Position numbers and translations under genes: made by a program. The notes under the pieces are model-generated. The model saw only the letters and a list, made by a program, of their open reading frames with translations. It ran no database searches and had not been told where the DNA came from. From Acholoe squamosa (Eukaryota > Annelida > Polychaeta > Phyllodocida > Polynoidae): a DNA stretch of 64,000 bases. The DNA is taken from positions 7,514,001-7,578,000 of the forward strand of contig OX439041.1 of assembly GCA_949317995.1 (NCBI GenBank), in the 5' to 3' direction. Positions 32,688 through 44,638 of the stretch are shown here, piece after piece. How positions within the stretch are numbered: position 1 is the first letter of the stretch; the number at the start of each line of letters is the position of its first letter.

Positions 32688-33963
32688 CCGAGGTGGTGGC
32701 GGTCGTCCCGCTGGTGGTAACAGTGGGCGCTGCAGTAACCGGGGTGGCTACTGTGGCTGTAGTGGGTTTGTAGGCTGCGGCCTTCGGGTCGCCCTTATCC
32801 CTCTTCTTTGTAGTAGAGGGTTCGGGCTCTGCCGGAGACACTTTTGCTCCATTCTTCTTCTTCTTCCTTCCCTTGGATGGCTGTGGCAGGGCCTCGGGGC
32901 TGGAATCCAATTTACGGGACTCCTTGTCCTTAGCCCGAGTGCTCCTCCTGCTACTGACTAGTGAGTCAGTGCTGAAGGCGGCACTCGCCTGGAGTTGAGC
33001 ATGCTGCTTGCGGTGCGCCAGGTGGGCAGCGGCTAGCTCCTTCTGCTGCTCGTCAAGCTCACGATGCTTGGCTTCAACAGCAGCTTCCTGGTGAGAGATG
33101 TCCTCATCCGAGATGCCACCAGCCGCCTCAGGTATACTGGTGCCTGGCCCCTTCTCGGACTTGGACCTTTCAATCGCTATCCAAAGGTCCTCCTCCTTGA
33201 GATCAGACTCGGTCAGTGGCCCCTTCGGCATAGGCTTACAGCTCAATTTCTTGGTCCGTCCTGATTCCACGGATGACTGTGTGATGGTGGAGTCTGTATC
33301 CATTTCTGACTCAGATTCTCTGAGCTGGCTTGCCTTCCGGGTAATCCCTTCGGACAAAAGCACAGCTCGAGCCAAGTTCCCGTCAAGCGCCATAGCTCCC
33401 ACCAACCATCTATAGTTGCGGAGCCACGACACTGGCATGTTCTCGGCTAACTCGTCCATACATGAGTCTATTACCAGAGTCTTGAAATCATCTGGGATAT
33501 TCTCGGGTTGTGCGGGCACTTCCGCTAGGGGACTGCATCCAAACATGGAAGGATGCATGGGGATGTACGTCCCCCAGCTCGTGAACACCACACCCTCATC
33601 CTCATCCATGTGGGCGAGATGCTGGGTGCGGGTCCTGAATCCCGGAGGATACAGCAGAATGTCCATGACATCTATTCCCATTGGACAAGGCGGGTTCGCT
33701 GGACCCGGGGCTGAGGGTTCTGGACCCTGATTCGGTGGAGGAGGCATCCGCTCCCTGTCTGCGACCTCAGTTGACATGGCAGAGAGAGTCTGGGCGGCTT
33801 CTTCCACTTCTGGTTCTCGTCGGAGACCAGTATTAGAGGACTCCATGGTCTCCTCTACCCGAGACGAGACCGTCGGGTCCTCGCCTTCATCGAACTCAAT
33901 GTTGGCTGTTTGATGTGCAGCGTCAATCGTCCCCTGTGCCATCACAGAGGGGCAATCTTCCAA
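32491..33963 (-). CDS. G2 ORF3a, unknown protein downstream of integrase
   Basis: 490 codons. It opens with an acidic Glu-rich region (about residues 1-70), then a Pro-rich segment (75-95), then a globular-looking stretch (about 100-210) with WGTYIPMHPSMFG and MPVSWLRNYRWLVGAMALDG. Next come an acidic/Ser region, a coiled-coil-like segment (about 290-330, HRELDEQQKELAAAHLAHRK), a Lys-rich patch with GRKKKK, and a Thr/Ala/Val-rich tail. It lies about 0.7 kb downstream of the integrase tail and 0.6 kb upstream of the polypurine tract, the place of env or an accessory gene in gypsy elements. It lacks any hydrophobic signal or anchor. A separate gag-only element was considered but is less likely, since no 5' LTR precedes it. 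The frame is long and intact, unlike G2 pol. Confidence 0.6.
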   Translation of the reverse strand: MEDCPSVMAQGTIDAAHQTANIEFDEGEDPTVSSRVEETMESSNTGLRREPEVEEAAQTLSAMSTEVADRERMPPPPNQGPEPSAPGPANPPCPMGIDVMDILLYPPGFRTRTQHLAHMDEDEGVVFTSWGTYIPMHPSMFGCSPLAEVPAQPENIPDDFKTLVIDSCMDELAENMPVSWLRNYRWLVGAMALDGNLARAVLLSEGITRKASQLRESESEMDTDSTITQSSVESGRTKKLSCKPMPKGPLTESDLKEEDLWIAIERSKSEKGPGTSIPEAAGGISDEDISHQEAAVEAKHRELDEQQKELAAAHLAHRKQHAQLQASAAFSTDSLVSSRRSTRAKDKESRKLDSSPEALPQPSKGRKKKKNGAKVSPAEPEPSTTKKRDKGDPKAAAYKPTTATVATPVTAAPTVTTSGTTATTSVVASTGTTTTSRAQPRGAGIYTSSDSGRESGVESTGAPPGYSRGRGGTTVEGTEVPSAGASPVTA

Positions 33964-34640
33964 TATAAAATTGGCAGTAGTTTTGTTAGGCTCAACTCCA
34001 GGCGAGTGCCGTCTCCAAAAATAAATTAAAAAGACACAGCTATAAGCTGGCGGAGGGTGTAAAATAACTGGAGCAAAACCAGTGATGTCTTACCGCCATG
34101 ATTTCGCCCTAGTTGTGAACAACATGGCGCCTGACCTCTCGTCCCGCGAGATCCCGCTATGGGCTATCCGGTGACCTAGTTCCGCACGTTCCCGCCACTC
34201 TGGTGGCCTCACCTAGTGGACTAGAATCTAACTAAAATTCGACTCGGTATACGAGATGCAGGTTGCTACCCGGGTGCTATCATCTGGAACTTAGTGGTAT
34301 ATACATTGCTATAAAGCGAATGTACCCGTTAATCCGTCCACCGCTCACGGGATACAGCTACCCGAGGAACATGCATTTGACACCCCCAGCCGCGATACGT
34401 ATATTATTCGCCTACGGCGGACAACACGCAGTAGCTCTTTGTGTACTGAGTTAGGTAAAGGCAGACCTCAGCCGAGGACTGCGTCTAACACCTTGGGTTA
34501 GCATTTTATTCTTCCCGGCTCTACATACGGCCTTCTCCAGGTCGCGCCTAGCCACGGCGAGGCCCTTCCCATATGTAATGCCTTCACTCAGCGAGACATT
34601 TTTCCATTTCTTACAATTAGGCCGTTTCCTGGCCGTCGTC
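33964..34640. other. Spacer between G2 pol and ORF3 (D2)
   Basis: Counterpart of 22,465-23,142. No long frame and no recognised signal. Confidence 0.55.
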
Positions 34641-36080
34641 TTCTTTTTAGAAGCTACCTTCGCCTCCGGTGCTTCCTAGGCCGACCTCTAGGGCGTTTCT
34701 CGGGTACCGCTAAGCTAGGCTTGCTTAACGTTGGCCTAGGGGGTTGGTATCCGAACTCCCTCTCCGCCGCTTCGCGTCCCTTCTAGGGCCGAAGCTTTCC
34801 TACGTTCGTCTTCCACCTTCTACCAGTATGGCAGTCTTCCACCATCACTATAGACTCGGAAATGATGCACACAATCTTGAATGGAACCCCCCAAGGTGTC
34901 ACAAGCTTCAAGTGTTCAAGGGGCTCGTAATACCTTAGTACCTTGTCCCCTACATTAAAGCGTATTCTTTTTGCATTGGTGTCATACCCCACCTTCTGCC
35001 ATTTAGCACTTTTCAGCAGTTCTTTAAGAACGGCCTTGTATGCATGCTTGAATCTGTCCCGTAACGACTCCACAAACAACACAGTGCAGGGCGCCTCCGG
35101 TTCTATCCCAACCACTCCGTACACTAAGTCGGCGGGCATAATTATGTCCTCGCCGAATATCAAGAGGTTTGGAGTGCAATTAGTAGATGAATGGACAGTG
35201 TTGTTGTAGGCATGTACTACAAACTCGCACTGTTCATCCCAATCGTCCTGGTGGGTATTAACCAGGGGTTTTAGTACTTGTATCAAAGTCCTATTGAACC
35301 TTTCCACCTGACCATCCGACTGTGGTCTGTATGGGTTGGTTCAGGTCTTACATATTGCTAAGTAATGGCACATTTCCTGTCATAACTCTGACTCAAACTC
35401 TCTTCTTTGATCACTGTGCATCATGAGGGGCACACCCAAATGTAGCACCCAGCCTTTTACAAATGCTTCAGTACATGTAGCGGCTTTGTGGTTTGGAAGA
35501 GGAAACACTCGAGTATACTTTGTATAGTAGTGTATGATGACCATAATAGAGGTGTTCTCTCTAGGCGTCGTTTTAAATCCACTGATGATGTCGATTGCTA
35601 CTCGACCAAATCGAACACCAAACAATTCCTAGGACAAAGGTAACTTGCCTAAGCCGGGTCCTGGCTTGTTTTTACAACAATCCGGGCAAGTTGCAATCCA
35701 CCGAAGTAGGTCACTTCTCATACCGGGTCAGTAGTATCGTCTCTGGAGATGCTCTATGGATCTTTTCTTTCTAAAATGGTCACTTGTTTGGTGGCCATGA
35801 CAATAATACATGATATCCCTTCTCATAGAGGTGGGAATCACTATTTGTAATAGCTTACTGCCGGTGGAAGAGGTTTTCCACCTGCACAGTATACCATCTC
35901 GGATCTCCAGCTCGGTCCATTGAGCTATCAATCGCCTCGTCTCTCTGTCTTCCAGAGATAACATCGGCCTTACCGGCTTAATACCTTTCTGCAAGTATTC
36001 CATTATGTGCGCAGTGGTGGGGTCCGACTGTTAGAACTTCTTGATGGTCTCCAGGGACCTATCAAGATAGCTACATACAG
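34641..36080 (-). pseudogene. pol (IN): G2 integrase
   Basis: Joins the D30-to-D45 strand transfer domain of the degenerate minus-strand gypsy. Segments in sense order: 36,003-35,728 with the HHCC zinc finger; 35,625-35,380 with the two catalytic Asp motifs (AIDIISGF, HSDQRREFE); 35,307-34,783 with the catalytic Glu motif (VERFNRTL), the C-terminal barrel and GVPFKIV strand, ending VGKLRP then TAG. After that stop the same frame continues about 50 codons to an AT-hook-like KRPRGRPRK at 34,672-34,698. Several frameshifts and stops separate the segments, so it cannot be active as written. A D1 copy exists in two parts, at 23,143-23,784 and 25,931-26,724. Confidence 0.88.
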
Positions 36081-36665
36081 CCTCCTCCCAGGGGATACGG
36101 GGGGTGGTATACACCAACCCTGCGACCACAGCATTGTGGGCCCCGCAGTCTTCACAAGTGGCATTCTGGCACTTTCAGACAGGTCGCCTCGATAAGGCAT
36201 CCTCATTGATATGCTTTGCACCCACTCAGTGCTCGATCTGCTTATGCTCCAATCCGAACTCAGATAAATGAGCTAACCATCTCCCAATCATCCCTTCATT
36301 GCTTTAAAATTAAGAAGCCACCTTAGAGACGAATGGTCGGTCCATAAAGTGAAGTCAGTTCCCCACAGGAAGTGCTTAACCTTCTTCGTATACACCACTA
36401 CTGCAAGAAGTTCTCTTTTAGTGGTACAATAGTTATGCTGGGTCTTGCTTAACGTGTTGCTAGCAAATGCTTATGGGAGCTCGACTCCATTCTGGACCTG
36501 AGAGAGGGCTGCCCCTATAGCATTGTTGCGTGCATCGGTGCCTAGTATGAAATGCCCTTCAGGAGTAGGATATTTCAATACCGGTGTATTCCTAAACAAA
36601 TCTTTTATTTTGCTAAAAGATTCTTCCTGCTAGCTGGTCCATGGGAATGGCTCCCGAGCTCTACC
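36081..36665 (-). pseudogene. pol (RH): G2 RNase H region
   Basis: On the minus strand the typical RNase H order is readable, including a KHFLWGTDFTLWTDHSSLRW-like block near 36,380-36,330, but stops and frame changes prevent any long frame. This copy shows the uninterrupted KHFL-WG junction and so serves as the reference for the LINE insertion site in G1. Confidence 0.75.
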
Positions 36666-37700
36666 CTAGGTCCAATGAGCTAAGCATTGCATGGGAAAGC
36701 TTACACGGGAGTAATTCGGTATAAAATCACGGTAATAGGAACAAAATACTAAGAATGATCTAACCTCCATAGCACTCGTGGGCCTTTCCCAATTTTCAAC
36801 CGCCTCCAACTTTTCCAGATCTGCACTCACCCTACTAGGGGTTATGATCCTTCCCAAGTACGTAATTGTTTTCTTGAACAAGTTACATTTCTTAGGTTTG
36901 AGCTTTAGACCGTTGGATAGAATCCGATCCAGTACCAGCTGCAGGTTCACGTGGCATTCCTTAACGACTTGCTGAATACGACAATGTCGTGCAGGTAAAC
37001 CAAACACTTCTTCCACAGCAGATCACTGAGTAGGGATTCCATCATGGCCTCAAATGTAGCTGGGGCGTTACACAATCCGAAGGGCAAGACATTATACTCG
37101 AATAGTCCCATATGGCTAGAGAAAGCAGTTTTCTCTATGTCATCGGGATGCATCTGTATCTGCCAATACCCGGATTGTAAGTCCAGGGTGCAGAACCATT
37201 GGTTCCCACCCAAGCTATTTAACGTCTCGTCTATCCTTGGAAGGGGATACGAGTTCTTCTTTGTCACATGTTAATTTCCGGTAATCGACACAGAAACGGA
37301 TTGTACTGTCTTTCTTAGTATTCATACAAACAGGACTGGACCAAGGGCTCGAGCTAGGCACGATTACCCCCAGTTCCAGTTGCTTTTGTATTTCTTGTTC
37401 GCATATTAACTTCTTAAGAGGAAGTCTACGATACGGAATCTTGAAAGGTTTCTCATTGCCCACATCTATGGTGTGCAACACCTTATCGGTTTTACCTACG
37501 GGTCCTCCTTCCCTACCGAAAGCACTCTCGTACCTTCGCAGGAGGTCCCCTAGGTGTCGTTTGTCCTCCGTATTCTGTAAATCTGATTTATTAATCAGTT
37601 TCTGAAATTCTTCATCCAATGGATGCTTACTAACAGGGTTCAATGGTTTATTAAACTTGGCCTCGGCGACGTGTTCTACTGAACTTATCTCCCCAACACT
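36666..37700 (-). pseudogene. pol (RT): G2 reverse transcriptase
   Basis: Three overlapping frames reconstruct a gypsy RT. 37,700-37,280 carries the N-terminal connection and fingers (IPYRRLPL, SPWSSPV, RFCVDYRKL). 37,267-36,947 carries YPLPRIDETL, FCTLDLQSGYW with the first catalytic Asp, and LPFGLCNAPATFEAM. 37,016-36,666 carries the thumb and connection (LKPKKCNLFKKTITYLGRII). The active-site box reads YLHD instead of YLDD because of GAC-to-CAC at about 36,995, removing one metal-binding Asp. Frameshifts fall near 37,270 and 36,980. Dead copy. Confidence 0.9.
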
Positions 37701-37737
37701 GTCGCCACGTTTTAAGTAAATCACTGAGCCGGTTCGG

Positions 37738-38423
37738 CTAGTCATGGGTAATACAGACCATGCTGCATTTGCCACCACTGTATCCAGTGAATCTAACCCG
37801 ATACTCGATAAATATACCGTGTTCAAAGACTCCCGTCTCACCCTTCTGGGCCATTGATCCGCCACAAAGGACATCACAAGTTGTACCCTGAGGGATTTTC
37901 ACTGTATGCATTACCGAAGCTACTGAAGACACCTGTCCTAACACACACTGTACATGCAAGCCATACGGGTTCCGGATACTCATCATACCATCCCGTGGGT
38001 CCAACAGGGCCCCGTATAAGCTTGCAAAGTCCAATCCGAGGATTCCATCATCGCTAACCTCTGCAATAGTTGGTGTAAGAAAGAATTCTTTGCCTCCTAT
38101 TCGGATAGGCATAAACATCCTACCAAAAGTCCTCATACTGCTTCCGTCGGCCATGCAAGCATTTACCCCGTTTTGAGGTTCTCATGACTGCTGGCCACCG
38201 AATCGAAGAATCTTTTGGACACACAGGAATGGCTAGCACCAGTATCCACTAAGAATTCTCCCACCTGGCCTTCCACAGATATGGGTACATACCACCATCT
38301 CCCTCCCAGAGGGGATGGGTTACTGGTAAACTGTTGAAAGTCTCCCGAATCACCAAGATTCAATTCGAGTCCTCTCAAAAATTCCAGACACAGATGACTT
38401 GGGGGAAAGCTTGTCCCACACAC
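37738..38423 (-). pseudogene. pol (PR): G2 aspartic protease
   Basis: Sense order: 38,423-38,163 with NPSPLGGRWW and the catalytic LVDTGASHS; a one-base frameshift near 38,160; then 38,154-37,738 with IGGKEFFLTPTIAEV and the GILGLDF motif. A second frameshift near 37,818 leads into the pol linker (VYLSSIGLDSLDTVV). It matches the corresponding G1 protease closely in order and spacing and is duplicated at 4632-5320. Confidence 0.87.
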
Positions 38424-39299
38424 TCAAATCAACTCTTTGATCCATCCTTCCTCTCCCCCAGTGCGGCCACTCGCCTCTGAATTCTTGCCACCGTACAAAT
38501 TAACACTAGGGTCCCTGGTCCCGGTCAGGGTGATGGGGTGCGCACCCACAGTCACCCGACCTCCAGGTAAATTTGATTCGGAATCTTCCACCGGATTACC
38601 CTCAGCATTCGTTTCCTGCTGGGGTTATACCTAATGCCGTTGGTACAACCCCCACTAATTTCCCCCTACCTCGGGAGCTTCCGTGTCATTCTGGCTTTCC
38701 TCGCTTTCAGCTTCGGCTTCGTAATAAGTCGCCATTACCGGTTTTGCAGTGGTACATTCAGAGGAATAGTGCCCCATTCTTTAGCACCTAAAACACTTAA
38801 CCGTTCAGCAGTCCACTCGGGGTCTTGACCGACTTGCTTGTAGTGCATCTGTTATTTTCTTACACTTTTCTTCCATCATTTTGGTCATATCCGGAGATTG
38901 ACCCCTCGCTTTGTCAGCGCTATCAGTGGGCTTATAAGCTTTGCTACTAGCCTTAGCTTCGCCTCTGGCTTCGGATGGTGCTTTAGCATCCTTTTGCTTG
39001 TTGAAAACCTTCCTCGGAATGTATTTCGTACCAGAAGTGTTTTTTCTTAGCTGCATTGAGCAAAAGGTACCATCCTCCTGCTCGATGTCTATCAATTCAA
39101 AGTCATCCGAGGTGTTGTCTACCTCGGATCGTTGACTTACAGACGCTACTGGAGTGGGTCCCGATGTGTTCGGGATGTCTCCGGCCAGCATCGTACGTTT
39201 CTTCACGGCCATATCTATTCCATTGAATATGCCGTGCAGGGTAGTGCCCTCTTTCCAGGCGTCCCTAGCAGCCATTTGCTCGTCTCGGTCTCTTAGACC
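38424..39299 (-). pseudogene. gag (partial): G2 gag C-terminal part
   Basis: Sense order from 39,299: a segment homologous to the post-capsid helices of the G1 Gag (RDRDEQMAARDAW), the acidic linker (IEQEDGTFCSMQLRK), a Lys/Ala-rich linker, and a CX2CX4HX4C zinc knuckle near 38,755-38,800 interrupted by TAA (CFRC, stop, RMGHYSSEC). Everything upstream (capsid, matrix, leader, 5' LTR) is missing; 40-bp minisatellite abuts at 39,300. The 181-codon open frame 38,805-39,350 begins inside the minisatellite, so its first ~17 residues are not Gag. Confidence 0.82.
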
Positions 39300-40320
39300 T
39301 GGTGGTCCATGAAGGCTCCTGCCTAACACTGTTGGTCCCTGGTTGTCCATGAAACCTCCTGATTAACACTTTTGGCCCTTGGTTGTCCCTGAACATGGTC
39401 ATTTTGTGACAGTTACTCTAAGCATTAATAGATTTGCTTAAAAACCATAAACCAATTAATATCAAAAATTTCCTATCATTCTATATAATTTTCATTTATG
39501 TTACTCCCTGCTTTATATTTTTGACAAATTTCAGTAAATAAAAAGTTATCAATGATTACTTTATTTATTTTTATGATGTATTTTTCTGGAAAACACAGAA
39601 AATCACGAAAAATGCCATAAACAAATTTTCAATTATCTAGTTGGAATAATATAATCATGAACTTTGCTCGCAGTTATGAATATTAATTGACCTAACATTA
39701 ATCTTTAATGAATTTTCAAATTCATGTTTGGCATGCCCCTTTGTTACATTGTCTGGTATGGGGTCTGTGGCATTTCTATGAGCTTCACCCTGTTGCTCCC
39801 TTGGAGCAACAGGGTGAAGCGCCATCTGCTTCATACTGTCGAACCCTGACTGTCCCTGAAACCTCCTGCTTCAAATTGCTGGTCCCTAATTATCCCTGAA
39901 GTTGTTGCTGCCCTGATGTACTTGAAGCCACCTACTTAACACTGTCTGCCCCTGGGTGTCCCTAAAGCTTCTGGCTTCACTTCGTTGGCCCATGGGGTCT
40001 TTGAAGACACATGAATCATCGGCCGCTGGTTGACCCGGAAGCCTCCTACATCATTAGGTCTACCAAAGATTCTCCTTGAAGCCTTGTGTTTCAAACTCTC
40101 AGCCGTTGAGTTTTTTTTAAGCCTCCTGTTTCAAATTCTTGGCCCCTGGTTGTCCCTGAAGCCTCCTGCTTCAAATTGCCGGTCTCTAGTTTTCCCATGA
40201 AGCCTCCTTCACATTTTGGCCCTTTAATGTGCCTGAAGCTTCACTTTGTTGGCCTCCTGCTCAACATCTCCCTGAAGCTTCCTGCTTCATTGCATTGGCC
40301 CCTTGATGTCCCTGCTAGGT
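39300..40320 (+). repeat. 40-bp minisatellite remnants and 18-bp hairpin (A3)
   Basis: Minisatellite units at 39,300-39,395 and 39,830-40,320, with AT-rich DNA between. The perfect hairpin, arms 39,782-39,799 and 39,803-39,820, duplicates 6676-6714. Confidence 0.85.
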
Positions 40321-40586
40321 TTAGATGTACAAAAGGGCACAACTTAACAACTTCCTTCTGCTGTATGAAGGCAAAGAGTGTCACAACCAGCTGTTCACAT
40401 TAGGAATGGGTCTATACTAACTACTGTCAAATCCAAAGAGAGCAGGTCTTCTCATAGTTCCCAGATAAAGCGCTAAATCCCCATCCTTCCTTAAAGAAGC
40501 TCCATAGATATGTCATATTCCTAGGCCTAATAATGGCATTTCACATAGCACTTTAATAAGGTTATGTTCCTGAGGAACTGATCCCT

Positions 40587-42237
40587 GGGGCAGGTGGGCA
40601 GTGGTAGATGTAGGTAAGGGCAGCTAACATTTTTGGGGCAGTCAGGCAGTGGTGGATTAGGGTTAGCTTGAGACAAGAAGTCAGGTGTAGAGTTTGGATT
40701 TGTTTCACAGATGATGGGTTAGTATGACTGGCAGGGTCAGCTAGACTAATAGAACTACGGTTTTTCCCATGAAAATATGAGCCAAAGTTTGACACTCTAT
40801 GGGGCAGGCGGGCAGTGGTGGATTAGGGTTAGGATGAGACAAAGGATTAACTCTAATGGTAGGCTTAACTTTCTAGCTAGGGTTTTAATTATGGATCTAT
40901 TATATATAAAGATGAAGGTTAGGTCATGCACAATGACTTTTTTAGATAGTCTAGTTATGGGGCAGGCGGGCATCTATTGATGGGGTAGACGGGCAGTGGT
41001 GGCAACAAATTTTCCTTTCTAGCGACAATATTCAAATGATAGGTTCCTTGGTAGTTATGTAGTGTAAAATAGAGTAAATTTGAAGTTAAAGTAGTCTAAT
41101 ATTGAGGTTAACGATTTTTAGTTTCAGATATATGATATCAGTTATCTGAGTAGTTATAAAACGTAAAATAAGATGAGACATAGTTCATACATGGGCATGT
41201 GCATGTGCAAGATTGCAGAATTCTGATATGTCTTAGTACAAAAAAAAAACATGCATATCATTTTTGTGACTTCAGAAAATCCTGGCTGAACATCTGGGGT
41301 AACTTCCTTACACTTTTTCCCCATTTCACCCAGAAATTGCAATTTGGTGGTGGTGAGCTATGAATCATGATCTAGAGTTATCGTTTCAAAACTAAAAACC
41401 TCCGAACAGCAGTTTCCAACACCAAAAATTGGCCGAGATATGGCAAAATGCCCGCCTACCTGTGGTGGGGTGGTGGCCTATTTTGGGGTATAAGACATAT
41501 AGCAATTTTGTTGCCAATAACAGTGAATGAGTCTCCTTATGTGTCTTTAGGATCATGAGAAATATGATGAAGATATTCCTTATATTTACAGAGAATGACC
41601 CCAAAAATCGTATGCGGGGTAGGCGGGCATTATAAAACGCCCGCCTACCCCGGACCCAACCCTGGACGGGGCGGGCTGGCATCTTCATGGGGTGGGCGGG
41701 CATTTTCATGGGGCGGGCGGGCATTTTCGGGACGGGCAGGCATTTCTCAGGGTGGATGGGAAACAAGTCCTTGGATACAAGTAAGTCATTTTAAGTGGAT
41801 ATAATGGAGGTCAATGGTGATATATCTGGGTCAAGTTAATTCATGGTCAAAATACCTTAAGGAAAGCTTCCTGGACCTACTTAATACTATACTTGACTAA
41901 CAGATCAGAATTGCATAATACACCAACCATACTACAGTGGTGAACTGAAGGCTATTGATATTACCCTATATCAATCTGCTTGGTGCAGTATTTCTTCACT
42001 TTGTCCTTAACATCAGTGGTCACCACTGCCCGCCTACCCTGAAACCTTGTGTTTTAGGTTTAGACGGGCAGTGGTGCAGAGACAAAAGTTTCTTGGTCAA
42101 GAGTACAATGGTACCACTACTAGGTTCTTTTTACTTTGCATAGATAATGTGGACTGGCACTGTTTGATGTGCATTGCTAGTATTGGTCACCACTGCCCAG
42201 CTACCCCAGAAACTTTCGGGGTAGGCAGGCAGTGGTG
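40587..42237. repeat. GC-rich motif array (copy A3)
   Basis: Third copy of the two-orientation GGGGTAGGCGGGCAGTGGTG array. It has a few base changes inside motifs, such as GACGGG for GATGGG near 41,666. Confidence 0.75.
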
Positions 42238-42240
42238 AAA

Positions 42241-42443
42241 AAAACACCCATGTAATCAGTCGTTGCTGCAATGGCACTTCACCTTGACATACTGTTCCAC
42301 TACTCCACAGCCCAATTAAAGCCCAGAGAGCAGTGCTGCCACCGCTCGCCCAGCACACCCGACCCGGATCCAAGTGTCTGCCCCACTCGGGAACTGACCA
42401 ACTCGTATTTATTTAATGCTATCACAAACCGTGCCCCTACACT
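42241..42443 (-). mobile_element. Truncated gypsy LTR (A3)
   Basis: Third copy of the fragment at 2394-2596. Confidence 0.6.
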
Positions 42444-42576
42444 ACCCCTACCAAGACTATGACAAGGTGCTACACAATAGGGTAGTAACTAAGTTATAGT
42501 ATTAACACAATAAAAATACAATCTAGGGCACACGGCTAGCAACATCCACCCAAACTGATATAAATAGATAGGATAG

Positions 42577-42654
42577 GCATTTTTTTCTATGGCTGCATAA
42601 AGGCCAAAACCATGGTTTTCTGGCATTTGTACACTTTTTTCCTGACACTAACCC
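42577..42654 (-). mobile_element. DNA-transposon terminus (A3)
   Basis: Third copy of 2730-2807. Confidence 0.7.
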
Positions 42655-43322
42655 ATATACAATCTATAAGATATTCCCATGGTCAGATGAAAGATCATTG
42701 CACATCACCCCTAAAATATTGTCTATAGAGCCTGTGTAGAATTATGTACAGAAATATGTGTGTCTCACTGAGATGGAGTGTTTCTTCTTATGAGGTAGAG
42801 TGAAGGCTTCCCCCTCAGAGAACATCTGGCAATCAATAGTCAGATAAACATCACACTACAGCAGAGATGACCTAGTTACCATAGTAACCAGGGTTTCTAT
42901 ATACAATGATACAACTTAAGTAAGATCAACCTTATAACTGACATTTGGGGAGACCTCACAAAGGTGACCTTGTGTGTCTGAACCCAACATTGACAGAACC
43001 CCCTCTGTGTCTATTAGTGACAAACCATCAAACACCAAAATGATCATACCTGAGATGCACTTTATGTCCTTCTTTAACTAAAAATCAAATTGACTACAAA
43101 AAACATTTTATGTTTTCTAAGAATGTAAAAAGCTGCGAATGGATAAATGAATGTGTGTAGAGTTATTAGGATTAGAAAACTTAAAACTCTTTGCTCTTAT
43201 GATCCTGTCAGCAAGCCTGTTAGTCTTACAATATCTATGATATGGCCCTTTTAACCATCTCAGTGCTAGTTTACAAATGCATTGTGTGTGTGTGTCTTTT
43301 CGATGTAACACCCTTATGAGAA

Positions 43323-43680
43323 TGTTGATTGATTGAGAGCAGACTTTGGGTCTATGAGTAACATGAAAAGTGATGTATGTATGTTTCTATCCCTGTCGTA
43401 TAGCGCCAATACCTTAATTAATGTGACTAGAACTTTAGGTTAATTGGGTCACAAAAACATGCAAGTTGTATACTAATCCCTGCAGTGCTGAAGCTTTGAA
43501 GTGGGGAAGGACCCCACAGTACATGGTGAGGACTGACTAAAGACCCCATAAGCCAGGGGGAGGACTGACATAAATATGTCTTTGTCCTTCCTACATTAGA
43601 GCTGTCAGAGAGTAGAGAAGAGACCACATACCACAGCTGTTCATACATATCTTCTCAAAAGTTGCATGATTATTTTTCTG
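43323..43680 (+). repeat. Repeat E, short copy (A3)
   Basis: Third copy of the E segment at 3476-3830. Confidence 0.75.
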
Positions 43681-44561
43681 TGTTTTTGACTGTGTATTAC
43701 CTTAATGTTGGTTTTAGGTTCAGAAGAAAATTCTGTACAGTACATCAGAGCCATCTAAATGTTTTCTCTGCTGCAGGAAAAAGGGGGAGTACAGTACTGG
43801 GGTCCACACGGGTCCCACCAGAACATGGCATATTTTGTTGATTTATGAAAAAAATGACCCAGGCCTTTTCCATGAAATTTACTAGGCATATAGACATTTT
43901 GGGATTCTATCATATAAAACAGAAAAATCGCATTCGTTCACTATATTTTTTGATTGGCAATATTTTGAGAGTTTTTATCTCCCATTAATTAGCTGTTAAA
44001 GATGCTTAATATCCTGAGGAATAAACATACAAAAGATCAAGTTTGTATTCCAGGTTGGAGGGGGGGTTTCTGTGCATTTAATATACTGTATTTTATATCG
44101 CTCTGTACATATTTTCAAGAATGACAAAATGACACCTGGGATGGAGAAAACTTAGTAAAGGTACATGGTAAGGTAATTAAAGTTCAAAATTAGTTGAAAC
44201 ATAACCCCTGATAGACTGGGACTGTATCCATTCAATTCACTTGCAGAGACTTAAAGAGACTCAAGTCTGACCGCTATGCCTAGCACTCGTCCAAAATGAA
44301 TAGCGCTGTGCGAAAGACTGGCCTCTGCTGATTCAGAAAATATAAAGTGTGTTGATGTACTTCCAGTAGAAGGGGTTGAAAGAATCATTTTTGACAAAGA
44401 AAAAAGGGAATTTTTCAGCTGTTGTCCCAGTTGACAACTGTGGCTTGTTTTGGTATTCTAGTTCACGGTTTCACCACACAGCGCAGCACCAGCAGGGTTG
44501 GGGAATTGACAGCTCGCCATCCACGGCTTAAACTATGTCTTACCCGGGTCTGTCACCTGTA

Positions 44562-44638
44562 GTATGTCGTGGCCGAGCGGTCTATGCATTCAAATCCTCA
44601 GGCGGGAGGCCGCCCGGGTTCGAGTCCCGATATTGGCA
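44562..44638 (+). tRNA. tRNA-Leu-like sequence (second copy)
   Basis: Identical to 11,688-11,764: box A and box B present, acceptor stem unpaired, T run downstream. SINE head or pseudogene. Confidence 0.55.

Larger units (their letters stand above)
26725..36080. repeat. Segmental duplication block D2
   Basis: Tandem counterpart of D1 (15,830-26,724) without the DNA transposon and with the better-preserved ORF3. At about 36,080 it continues seamlessly into the rest of gypsy G2, so D2 appears to be the more complete version. Confidence 0.9.

Noticed and set aside
32001-33963. ORF3 as the Gag of a separate gag-only LTR element
   Set aside because: No 5' LTR or primer-binding site lies between it and the upstream integrase. 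The downstream polypurine tract and LTR fit one element with ORF3 in the env position.
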